NCBI GenBank assembly: GCA_029204225.1
Contig: CM055095.1
Location: 51,096,841-51,160,840, forward strand
Direction of reading: 5' to 3'
DNA length: 64,000 nt
DNA from: Diphasiastrum complanatum
Lineage: Eukaryota; Streptophyta; Lycopodiopsida; Lycopodiales; Lycopodiaceae
The notes below the pieces were generated by a model that saw only the letters and a program-made list of their open reading frames with translations, was not told the origin of the DNA and made no database searches. This document shows positions 47,801 through 57,477 of the stretch, piece by piece (the stretch's first letter is position 1; every line of letters begins with the position of its first letter). A program made the translations under genes and the position numbers.

Positions 47801-50800
47801 CAATGTATCAGCATTTCATTTCACAAGTTCCTTTCACATTTGTTACTTGTTATTAGTATGGAGACATTGTATGTGTTTGACATGGAAAGTGTCTTACTTA
47901 CGTTTGATGCAATTGTTGATTAGCATGTTGTTAATATTTAATAGCACACTGTAGTTGTGCATCATGCACGCCAAACTCTTGTGGCCCTTGGTATCCAAGT
48001 AATTTTCTCTTTCCTTCATACAAATCTGAGAAGATAATTGATGGACTTAAAATCAGGAAAAGTATTGGGGTCCTGGATTTGTGGCAATTGCGGGAGATAC
48101 TGCTAACTGGGAAAACTTAATAATTTTGGTGGTCTTGCGGGCGGTCGGCCCTTCTTGCTCTGAGGTGTCTGACACTCAATTGAGACAACATTAATTGAAA
48201 TCCCATGGCGCTATGGACTAGAATGGTGTATGGACTAACGGTTACTTCATACTGGGACGGGATATTGTGCGGTCATGGCCGCATTTACCACGGGCAAGGG
48301 TGACCTTGCTTTGCAGCTTTGCCGTCTCGGCACAACCCAAACGGCGTGACTGACATACGGGGGCCATCGCGCAATGGGTGGTCCAATGTCAGTTTAGAGC
48401 TGAGTAGGAGCAGCTCATGAGGGGGACCCGTACCCCACGTTAAGCCTATGCACCCTTCATGTACGCGGCACTAGCCTTGTCACGCTGGAGGATATGTTCC
48501 CGACGTGACAACAGAGCCACCAGAAGAATACGTGAATGCTCCCTGGCGCAAGTCCAAGTTATCCACCACCGGTCCTCTTGGAATGCTGTGAGAAGTATGG
48601 TGAGCTTTTGCTTTGGCGACATTGGGATAGGGCCACTGACTGCAGGCACCACACCTTGACGCGTCTTTGGTTCGCATGATGCCTGAGTTAGTGAACCTGA
48701 GTTACTGGCAACTGGGAAAACTTAATAATTTTGGCAACAAACTCTAGAAATTTTGTATCTGGGAATTGAACAATATGTTGTTACTCCATTATCTTTTGTT
48801 ATAGTAAATAGTGTGGGTGTAAATGTTGATGTCGCCACACCTTTGTACTAGTTAGATAAAGTGTAAATCAATATTGTCTCATATGTCTGTGTTGCAGTGA
48901 ATTGCGATTCGCTGGCTATGGTGATTCACAAATCGTGATTTGCTGAAGAGAAATGATCTCCTGATTTTTTGCAGCACAGCTACTTCGTAAATGACAGTCA
49001 TAAAAAATCAGTACCTATATCATCCAAAATCACATTCTATCTCATTGAAATCATTCTAAATGACTGAAATTGATTGTGAATTGGAGAGATTATATAAACT
49101 ATATAGAGTGCCTGTTCAATCTAGAATAAGTTTTCCCATAACTAAAAATAAAACTTATATTTTTCAAACCCTGAATAAGATTTTCCGATTCTTTCCAAGC
49201 AGGCCCAATTCTGAACCACCTGAAAAACCAATTCTTACTTCTCGGAAGGCAGGAAACAGGCCCAATTCTGAACCACCTGAAAAACCAATTCTTACTTCTC
49301 GGAAGGCAGGAAACTATGTGTATATGGCTATACGCAATGATGCCCTTTTAAATTCACATGGAAACTCACCTTATCTTTATTGGGAACCTGTCTTGTATGC
49401 CAGTACAGGGTGATTGCCATACCAGATTTAAATGGTTGTAATCATGCAGACCACTCTTTAGGTCATATACAAATTTTCATAACTACTTGAATTGAGCTTC
49501 TACTTCAGCACTACCAATGCCTCGACAGACACTGAGAGATGCAACTTATGTGAACTGTTCTTATAGATTGAATGCCAGATCATGTTTGAGAGAGTAAAGT
49601 AGTTCCCTGTGTAAGAAAAAGTGATTCATGGCATTGCATTTGAATATAAAAATTCTCACGTGCCAGCCAAATTCATAAGATTTGGAATTGAAAAACTTAC
49701 CGTTTGAATAACCCGTTGAAGACCCGCATTTCCAAAAGAGTGTCCACAAGGAAAAATGGTGGCATCATCCATAAGAGCACCCCTACACATCCACAAAGAC
49801 AAAAGTTGTAGAAACTTCATAACTGCCTTGTATTTTTTGACACAGGATCTCAAGATCTTTATTGCTCAACAACATTAGCCAAGTCAAAGTCTAGTAAAAA
49901 AATTCTGCTACAGAACAGAACAAATTTAGGGCTGTACGGAAAAACAAGTTCTTGATGCAGAGAGACTTTTGAAAATATGTAACAGCAGGGCTTGATGAGA
50001 GCTTTGTTGTCTTAGCAATGAAAGTTGCTTTCAGAAACTTTAAACAAATAGGTAGCAAGGAAATAACACAGGAAAATGCAATTTGCTGAAATACATACGA
50101 GAGGTGATCCGAAAGAATAACACGCAAAGGCTGATCTGGTGCTGGTGCACTCCTTTCCCCTGAACACCCCGAGTCGTTTCCTGACTCTCCTTTGTGGGCC
50201 CCAAGCCCAGACGGCAAATGCAAAAGAGCGGTGTAATAGTTCATTGTGTTTCCTGTCACAGCTTGTCCAGAGCCCTCTCTGGAAGAAACTGCTTCCCTCA
50301 ATACCAACTCCCTTCCTCCATTTTCAAATCCGTTGCTTTCGCCATGCTGCCCATTCTGAGCTCCAGTCGGCGAAGAAAACGGACTTACACACGATTGTGG
50401 ATTGGATGAAAGAAAGATCCCAAGTGGGTTAGCAGGAGATGCCTTTGAAACTCTATCTCTGTCCACAATCCCCGTTTGGAAACTATTTGGAAGCCGCAAC
50501 GCACTCCCGCTAGGATCTTGCCTGCCCTCCAAGGCCACCATCTGCGAATGCGACAGTGATTGATATGCTCTTTGTATAGCTTCGGCTCCTCGGTCCCCTC
50601 CTTCGCCCTCACCGTCTCGTCCTCCCAAAATTTCCTGCTCTTCCTCCTCTTCCAAGTCCCCATCTTCCTCACCATAACCCTCCGACTCTTCACTATGTGA
50701 CACACCACTCACTTCCCCTCTTCCCCCATCCATCTCTCTGTAGGTTCGTTCCTCGCATGCTGCCAGGCCATGAGGACCTCTGCCTTCACCCTCCCACTGA

Positions 50801-51081
50801 GCAGCAGCAGCAGCATTGCCATACATGCTTCTGTTTCTTTCATCCCGTTTCTGCTGCTCATCATCCCTCGCCTGCCCTTGCTTCATATCATACCCCGTGC
50901 TGTGAAACCCTCTGCCAGCAACCTGCAAGTACACCTCTTGCTCTTTGCTACTCTGACTATTATACATTCTGTGATCCTCAAAGCCATGATGCATGCTCTG
51001 AGAGGATCTCGGCTTTCTGATCATCTCATTTCTTCCTGCCGGAGGATCATTATAAGATCTGCCATAATGATCCTGATGCAT
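38822..51081 (-). CDS. U-box protein, PUB62/63 type, seven exons
   Basis: Exons (minus strand): 51081-50099, 49782-49701, 44398-44341, 39557-39472, 39378-39283, 39152-39082, 38918-38822. Together they give 1473 nt (490 residues plus TAA), with GT..AG at every junction and all phases agreeing. A TAG lies in frame 12 bases before the ATG. Residues 1-130 are polar, 131-161 very acidic, and about 281-290 is the NYYTALLHLP motif. The U-box is at about 318-385: LRVILSDHLSGALMDDATIF, PCGHSFG, ACIICGITVRPESGAPNYAL, RAAVHAFRRE. A basic KRKRE follows, then the conserved tail with GVQFPYVVNDRVLIKGNKRT, PERFVGREAIITTQCLNGWY and VRLQYRSLQKIGG. U-box proteins act as E3 ubiquitin ligases through an E2; the target is unknown. 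Introns 2 and 3 are about 5.3 and 4.8 kb. It looks intact. Confidence 0.8.
39558..44340 (-). other. Intron 3 of the U-box gene (4.8 kb)
   Basis: Mostly unique A/T-rich sequence. An open frame at 41245-41553 (plus) has a Ser/Pro-rich stretch but no domain. No complete mobile element was recognised. Confidence 0.6.
47613..47762. repeat. 75-bp tandem duplication
   Basis: TTCATGGAGGCCTCCCA(A/G) starts at 47613 and 47688. The two units differ at a few positions. Confidence 0.85.
48105..48734. repeat. 580-bp GC-richer segment bounded by a 25-bp perfect direct repeat
   Basis: A 25-base sequence beginning AACTGGGAAAACTTAATAAT is present at 48105-48129 and 48710-48734. The segment between them is markedly GC-richer than its surroundings and has no introns or coding similarity that I recognise. 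Organelle-derived DNA is possible, or a mobile element with an unusually long duplication. Confidence 0.6.
49201..49314. repeat. 57-bp perfect tandem duplication
   Basis: The unit starting AGGCCCAATTCTGAACCACC at 49201 is repeated exactly at 49258. Confidence 0.9.
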
Positions 51082-51300
51082 TGCGCCTCTCTAGAATCCA
51101 ACCCTAATGTCTGTCTCTGTCCACGTTTTGCATGCAAATCCGTGCTTACCTTTCTGTAATCAATGCTTTCTTCCTTCTCGATTGATTGATGAAGCGCAAG
51201 CTATCTCCATACCCAAAAGCTTACCTGCAAAACATAGAAACAGAATCGATTCTCTTCGCAGCTCCAAATCTGATGACAATTGATCGCAAATTCCAGTGAT

Positions 51301-51425
51301 GGTGAGAAAAACGATGAGCTTATTAGGGTTAGGGTGGCTTGTGCCGGTGAGAAGAAGGATGAAGTTATTAGGGTTACGGTGGCTTGTGAGGGTTGAGAAA
51401 ACTGATGCTTCCTATTAGGGTGACT
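51301..51425 (-). promoter_or_regulatory. Three 45-bp repeats with AACCCTAA (telo-box) in the 5' leader/promoter of the U-box gene
   Basis: Units start at 51301, 51346 and 51391. Each has GGT(T)GAGAA...TATTAGGG; on the gene's strand this reads CCCTAATA, with AACCCTAA in at least two units. Telo-box motifs are common near the start of plant housekeeping genes. A leader intron is possible between GTAAGC (about 51150) and TTTTGCAG (about 51228). Confidence 0.45.
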
Positions 51426-51511
51426 TAGGGCTGTTTCACATTTGTCCCTTAAGGCCTCTAGTCGCCTCATATCCTACAAGCATGCATGTCTTTGCCGCCC
51501 CGAGCGCACTT

Positions 51512-52551
51512 TGCTGAGAAGGAGGTCGACGATTGGCAATTGTGGCACGAAACGAAACCGAAAGGGATTCGCGTTCGCGCTCTTTTCTCTTCGAACCTCA
51601 ATTGCTCTGATACAACTGATGTGTATCTTAGCACGAACAACGGGTTCATTGTACTCAGATAGAATTTGATTCTGATTGGTGGCTACTGTTGCTAGATCAG
51701 ATCTACAATCTTCCAGAGTGTAGACAGACACTGCTGACCTATTTGTTTTTAATTTGTTTAAGCATTCAACAAGAATGAGCCAGTGTGCGGAATAAGAATC
51801 AACAAATGAACATGTACTAACAACGATCAAACATTAATTATTTCGATATCATTCAAGTTAAAAAAAAACATGTGCATTACAGCTACTGTATTATCAATGA
51901 TCTTTTCTTGGGCGTTGTGTGACAAACCCACCTAGCGCGTCGGCGCAAGAGATATTATGTCTCTCACGAATTATATCAGATAGTCTTGCTTACTAGCGGA
52001 CTCTTGGACATCCGCTGGTAGTTCTATGCCTAGCTCACATTGGTGTTCAACGGATTGTCTCATGTTCGTCCTATTTATATATGGATTGAGAGAAAATGGT
52101 TTAGTCTAATCACTGATTACAAGAACGGCTGGTTGAGCACGTTCTAACGGTACTTAGTTTGTCATCGCCATTGTCCGTGGAGGTGGTTCTCCTTGCTTGA
52201 TCTCCTTTGTACTCAGAACCTGCAGATCCGTTGTTTTTCGGTCTTCGGGGGTTTTGAGCTTCGTGGCTTCGTGTCTTCCCTTGGCCTTCGGCTTCCCCTT
52301 CGAGGTCCTTCGATCTTCGAACTTCGGGTCTTTGTCGTCGAGTCTTCGTTCGTTTGACCTTCGTGTCTTCAAGTCTTGGACTTTGTTGAAACCGTTATGT
52401 AGGTGGTTATTGTCTGGGGCAGTTTTTGTCTGTGGACAGTTCCTTTGTATTTCTGCAAATACAAAGACTTGTTGGTCCTTTCCGTGCATTTCTACAGACA
52501 CAAACTCAAAAGCTATCAAAGCTTTGTGGCCATAAACGTTAAGTTTCTTCA
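51512..52551 (-). repeat. 3' LTR of Copia-D (1040 bp)
   Basis: On the minus strand it starts TGAAGAAACTTAACG. It aligns with 55720-56370 but has about 390 bases more in the middle (about 51625-52030). CCATATATAAA, a TATA box on the minus strand, lies near 52080. Confidence 0.8.
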
Positions 52552-53832
52552 GCTCCCTCTTAAAGCGTGGTAGCTTTACGATTCCCAGACTTGTCTTCTG
52601 CTTCTCGAACATCTCCTTGTCTAAGGGCTTAGTAAAGATGTCGGCTACCATCTGCTTCGTTCCAATGAAGGTGGTTTTCAATTCGTTCCTCTCGACTAGG
52701 TCCCTTATCAAATGATATTTGATTGCAATGTGTTTCGTCCTTGAATGAAACACGGGATCCTTCATCAAGTGTATGGCAGATGTATTGTCCATTTGCAGAA
52801 TTAGAGGCTCGTTCGTGGTTTCACCTAGTTCGTCGAGGAACTGTCTGAGCCACGTGATCTAATTGGCCATCTTGGCAGCTACGACATATTCTGCTTCACA
52901 AGATGACTGAGCGCTGATGGTCTGCTTCTTACTGACCCAGAGGATGGTTGCCTTTGCTACAATGGTGCACCCTCCTGAGATGCTTTTACAGTCGTCCTCG
53001 AGTGATGCCGAACTTGCATCGTTGTAGGAGTGCAATTGGAATCCGCCATCACGGGAGTAACACAGCCCGAAATCCTTTGTACTGTAGGATTCGCTTCGCA
53101 ATCTTCCAGTGTATATGACCTGGGTTATTTGCTAGATACATCAGTGATCCAATTAGCCTCCTATAAGGCGTGTGTTGCATGGCCTCCTTCTCTTCGTCGA
53201 TTTTCGGACCATCTTCGTTTGTCATAATCGTTCCTGCAAGCATTGGGCTGTTGGTTCCTTTGCAATCTGTCATCCCGAAATCATCTAGGATCTTCTGGAT
53301 GTACTTGGACTAATGAAGGTATAGCTTTCCTTCGTCATAGTTGTGGTCAATTTGCAAGCCTAGGTAACATTTGGCTTGTCGTAGGTTTGTTATCTCGAAA
53401 TGTTTTGAGATGTCGCGCTTCACTTGCGCAATCAGCTCTTCGCTTCTGCATAGAATCAAAGTGTTGTCCATGTAGACAACAATGATTATGATCTTCTCAT
53501 CTGTGACCTTTACATATACATTGTAATCGGCCATCAGTGGCTGGAAACCCAAGGATCGTAGAGCATGATCGTTCTTCTTGTACCATTGTCATGCGGATTG
53601 CTTCAAACCGTAGATGCTCTTGTGCATTCGGCAAGCGTAGGTGGCAAGTTTCGTGCAAATGTAACTGGGAGGTTGGTCCATGTAGACTTCTTCGTCTAAT
53701 TCGCCATGTAAGAATGCGGTTTTATCATCCATTATGTGGATCCTGAGGTCATAAGCAGCTTCATATGCAAACAGTAAACGTAGGGACGCATGCTTGACTA
53801 CTAGAGAGAAGGTCTCAGTGTAATCGTAACCA
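52552..53832 (-). pseudogene. Copia-D reverse transcriptase and RNase H
   Basis: GYDYTETFSLVVKHASLRLL, IHIMDDKTAFLHGELDEEVY, SIYGLKQSA, then VVYMDNTLIL where YVDD is expected: the second catalytic Asp is Asn. RNase H follows with SYNDASSASLEDDCKSISGG, WVSKKQTISAQSSCEAEYVV, a DNTSAIHLMKDPVFHSRTKH block and QMVADIFTKPLDKEMF. At least two frame changes and several stops are present. The RT N-terminus is cut off at the inversion breakpoint. Confidence 0.85.
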
Positions 53833-53834
53833 TT

Positions 53835-55415
53835 GGCAGAGAGCTACGAGAGTGGAGAGAAAGGCATGACAAGATAGTAAACGTCTTATCCTCCTCCATT
53901 GAAAATAGCCTAACACTTGACTTCGCGACACCCTCTAACGCAAGAGAGATGTGGGATGCATTTCTGACCAAGTTCTAGATAAAATCATGCAGCTAGATAA
54001 TGCTTCTCGAAACCAGCTGACCAACCTACGATGGGATGGCAAAGACCTCACATCCTTTATCAGAAAGATGAAGGATCTGTTCCTTTTGTTATACAACGCT
54101 GGAGCAGACAATGCGGTCTCAGCAGAGAAGCAACTCACCTACTTGCTACGAGCTCCAAATTACCCAAACGTTGCTAGCCAAAGATCCACAAATGACTCTC
54201 AAAAAGGTGGTAATCGAGATTAGAGAAGAAGTCGAAGTCTGTGAGCACCTTGATCACAAGGACACCTCTGATCAGACTCTCTATAGCAGTAAGGGGAAGC
54301 CGAAGAAACCGTTTAGACCTAAGAGAGAGTCAAATCGAACAACAAGATTGAGATCAGCAGACGAAGGCTGTCGCCAAAGGCAAATGATAGAGCAAAGGCA
54401 AGCCAAGACAACAAGACGACGAAAAGAAAACATGCATGAGATGTAAACAAGAAGGCCACACAGTCGATACGTGTTGGCTAAACCCGAAGATCGAATGTAT
54501 CCACTGCCAGAAGAAAGGTCATGCAGCTATTGACTACTACCAGAATCCGAGGAACAAGCAGCCTCAAGGCAAATGGAAAAATCACAATAGTTCGTCTTAA
54601 GTGGAAGAATCCAAAAGCTCCAAAATGGGCGAAGAAAGGACAACCCATGGTAATGCGACAACCTACCTATCTGCAAATATGTGTGCAACCTCAACATGTG
54701 ACACACAAGAGGTCATCCTCGATTCAGGAGCAACCTCTTACTTCGTTACATCCAAACACATAATGGCTGACTTTCGTAGCATAGATCCATCCAGATACAT
54801 AGTTCTTGGAGACGGATCAAGACACCAAGTGAATGGCACTGGTTCACTATGGCTCAACACAAACGGCAAGGACCAAAGATTGGACGACGTTCTGTTCGTA
54901 CCCATGTTGCAGCAGGACTTGCTCTCAGTTGCAAGAATAGCAAACGTAGGAATGCGCTTTGCTGACTTATGCAACAGTCATGGAATCCTTCATATAAGGA
55001 CTGCTTCCTACACACCTCAACACAACGGTGTGCTAAAAGGAAAAATAGGACCCTCATGAAAGCCGCAAGGTGTATGATGGCCTATTCGAAAGCACCAAGA
55101 GTGCTATGGGCTGAAGCAGTAGCTACAGTTGCTTATATCTAGAATAGGATTGGCAAATCTAGTATTCCTCACATGACACCACACGAACTATGGTGGGGTA
55201 GGAAGCCCAATCTGACACATGTTTGGATCTTTGGCTGTATCGCTTATGCACACGTTCCAGATAAGCTTTGAAAGAAGCTCGATGAGAAAGTCGAACAAGG
55301 ATACTTCGACAGGTATAACAATCATTCATCATACTACAGGATCTACACGCTAGAGACCAACCAAGTGAAGACCCGTCAAAGACGTCAAGTTCAATGGAAT
55401 CAGAACAATGGGCCA
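53835..55415 (+). pseudogene. Copia-D inverted gag-protease-integrase block
   Basis: The plus strand reads gag (WREKHDKIVNVLSSSIENS, ATPSNAREMWDAFLTKF, KDLTSFIRKMKDLFLLLYNA). Two zinc knuckles follow: CMRCKQEGHTVDTC intact, CIHCQKKGHAAIDYY with its last Cys lost. The protease is VILDSGATSYFVTSKH (D-S-G-A kept). After LSVARIANVGMRF the text jumps to the end of the integrase core (SYTPQHNGV) and HMTPHELWWGRKPNLTHVWI, so the zinc-binding part and the first two catalytic Asp are deleted. Orientation is opposite to the rest of the element. Confidence 0.8.
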
Positions 55416-55419
55416 AATT

Positions 55420-55576
55420 TGTAGCAAAGGGTTTCTTTGGTGTCGTCCACCAAGGGCCATATGCTTTCTCCCTTCAAGATAAAAGAGGTCTTTACATTCC
55501 ATGCTAGGAAGTTAGACTCGGATGAGTCAAGGATGGTGCAGATCTTTGATTGTATGTTGCTTATAGATGCCATCAT
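55420..55576 (-). pseudogene. Copia-D gag N-terminus, left in original orientation
   Basis: From ATG 55576 on the minus strand: MMASISNIQSKICTILDSSE, then SNFLAWNVKTSFILKGESIW and PLVDDTKETLC. The L..SNF..W...M...L pattern is a copia gag start. It breaks off at about 55420, where the plus-strand block begins. Confidence 0.75.
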
Positions 55577-55719
55577 TGTGAACTATGTTTTTTAGCTTGT
55601 TTTTGGCTCCTTGTTCTGAATGTATGATCTCTTGGATCTGATATCCTTCAAAGATCTTATTGGCTTTTGCTGTAATAAGTTCCAATCGACTTTAACGTTG
55701 TTATCGGCTCTAATACCAC

Positions 55720-56370
55720 TGTCGAGAAGGAGGTCATCGATGATTGGCAATTGTTGCACGAAACGAAACCGAAAGGGATTCGCATTCACGTTCGCACTCT
55801 CTTCTCTTCGAATCTCAATTGCTCTGAACATTGGTTGGCAGTTTCATGCCTAACATTGACGTTCAACTGATTCTCGCATGTTCGTCCTGTTTATATATGG
55901 ATTGAGACAAAATGGTTTAGTCTAATCACTGATTATAAGAACGGCTGGTTAAGCACGTTCTAACAGCACTCAGTTTGTCATTGCCATTGTTCGTGGAGGT
56001 GGTTCTCCTCCTGGTACTTTGCTTGATCTCCTTTGTACTTGGAGCATGAAGATCCACCGTTTTTCGGTCTTTGGGTATTTCGAGCTTCGTGGCTTCGTGT
56101 CTTCCTTTTGGCCTTCAACTTTTCCTTCGAGGTCCTTCGGTCTTCGAACTACGGGTTTTTGCCTTCGTTCGTTTGAGCTTCGTGTCTTCGGGTCTTGGCA
56201 TTCGTTGAAACCATTATGTAGGCGGTTATTGTCTGGGGCGGTTTTTGCCTATGGGCAGTTAGGTCCTTTGTATTTCTGTGAATACAAAGACCTGTTGGTC
56301 CTTTCTGTGCATTTCTGCAGACACAAACAAGCTATCAAAGCTTTATGGCTAGAAACATTAAGTTTTTTCA
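55720..56370 (-). repeat. 5' LTR of Copia-D (651 bp)
   Basis: It starts TGTCGAGAAGG on the plus strand and ends at TTTTTTCA. The primer site adjoins at about 55706-55718. It is shorter than its partner by an internal deletion. Confidence 0.8.
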
Positions 56371-56375
56371 CACTC

Positions 56376-56817
56376 TCAACCAAACATTCTTTTTTTGGGT
56401 CTCCGGGTATTCACAAGCAACATGGCGCTCGTTGGGTACCCTAGAACATTATCCCATAAGCATAGTCCATAGGTCCTTTTTACCTCGTGAACTAAAAATG
56501 ATACCCCTTCTTGTGTGCTAGTAAAATTGTGTGAAAATTTATGCTCATGAAATTTTAAATGCGTGCAAAATTCAAGGTGGCTGAAATATTTGAATTGAGT
56601 CAAAATTTTGGTGGGCACCGAAAAGCCTCGGGCATGCTCCAAGTAGCGCTACCATATGGCACCAAAAGACTAGACTGGGCCCAAACATCCCCACGTGTGG
56701 GTGCATGTGTTTAAGGCTCGTCGCTTGCATTGTCCAAAGATAAAAGAGCTTGCCAAGTAAACTTTTTAGAAAATTTGGAGCTACATTGCCATTGTAGCTA
56801 TGTGTGAATAAAGAGTG
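56376..56817. other. Spacer between Copia-D and Copia-E
   Basis: About 440 bases, with no gene or repeat recognised. Confidence 0.3.
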
Positions 56818-56822
56818 TTAAG

Positions 56823-57477
56823 TGTGAAAAATACAGATCCTAAGTGGATCTAAACTCCAAGATCATTGGCTTGAATGCTTGCACTCCAAACTACATAAGC
56901 TAGGAATTGGCAACACATTCTATGCTACCTAGAATGCAAAGAACTTGATCAAAAAGCATTTATCACAAATGGAAACTTCCATAAACATCAAGTGCGGCCC
57001 AAAATAGCATTATACAGTCCATAATACATCAGCCTATCACTTTTGGAAAGCACCTAAGATCATACACAATAGCTTGAAGACAATACACACAACAATGCTC
57101 TCAATGGAGGAAGAAACAATGACAATGATCTATTGATCTCAATGAAGCATACAAAAGGTTTCTCCAACCTGTTCTCCACGACTTCCCTACTATTTATGGA
57201 TGAGGAAGATGACTCTCTCTCCTCTCTCTAGAAGGTACTTGACCCTAGATATTCCCTATATAGGAAAAATAGCTAAAAATGGCTTATATGACCAAAATAC
57301 ATCAAAATGGTCTCATTTTGAAGGGTATGAAGTTTGACACTTCATCATACTGAAAAAATACAGTAAATAAAAACATTGTGGCCTGGTTCACACGTGTGAA
57401 ACTCCAGAACCAAAACTATTTACAATTTTAGCCAATTTAGGCCTCAAACTAGCTAGGAAATGTTGACAATTTTCACA
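56823..57477 (-). repeat. 3' LTR of Copia-E (655 bp)
   Basis: It ends TGTGAAAATT on the minus strand at its outer coding side. The gag-pol stop codon TGA (57475-57473) lies inside the first bases of this LTR. A CCTATATAGGG TATA-like site lies at about 57256-57266. Confidence 0.95.

Larger units (their letters stand above)
44399..49700 (-). other. Intron 2 of the U-box gene (5.3 kb)
   Basis: It contains a 75-bp tandem duplication (47613-47762), a 580-bp segment between 25-bp direct repeats (48105-48734) and a 57-bp tandem duplication (49201-49314). No gene was recognised in it. Confidence 0.6.
51512..56370 (-). mobile_element. Copia-D: Ty1/copia element with an internal inversion
   Basis: The LTRs are 51512-52551 and 55720-56370. 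The duplication is CACTT/CACTC (51507-51511 and 56371-56375, one difference). The primer site TGGTATTAGAGCC lies just inside the right LTR, and the purine tract AAGAGGGAGC just inside the left LTR, so the element is on the minus strand. RT-RNase H (52552-53832) and the start of gag (55420-55576) are on the minus strand, but gag-protease-integrase between them (about 53835-55415) reads on the plus strand. It is dead. Confidence 0.85.

Noticed and set aside
50139-51159. Several open frames opposite the first exon of the U-box gene
   Set aside because: They are shadows of a GC-rich coding exon.
53935-55831. Two nested copia elements in opposite orientation at 51.5-56.4 kb
   Set aside because: Only one pair of LTRs, one TSD and one primer site were found, and the gag is split in a complementary way at the breakpoints, so an inversion explains it better.
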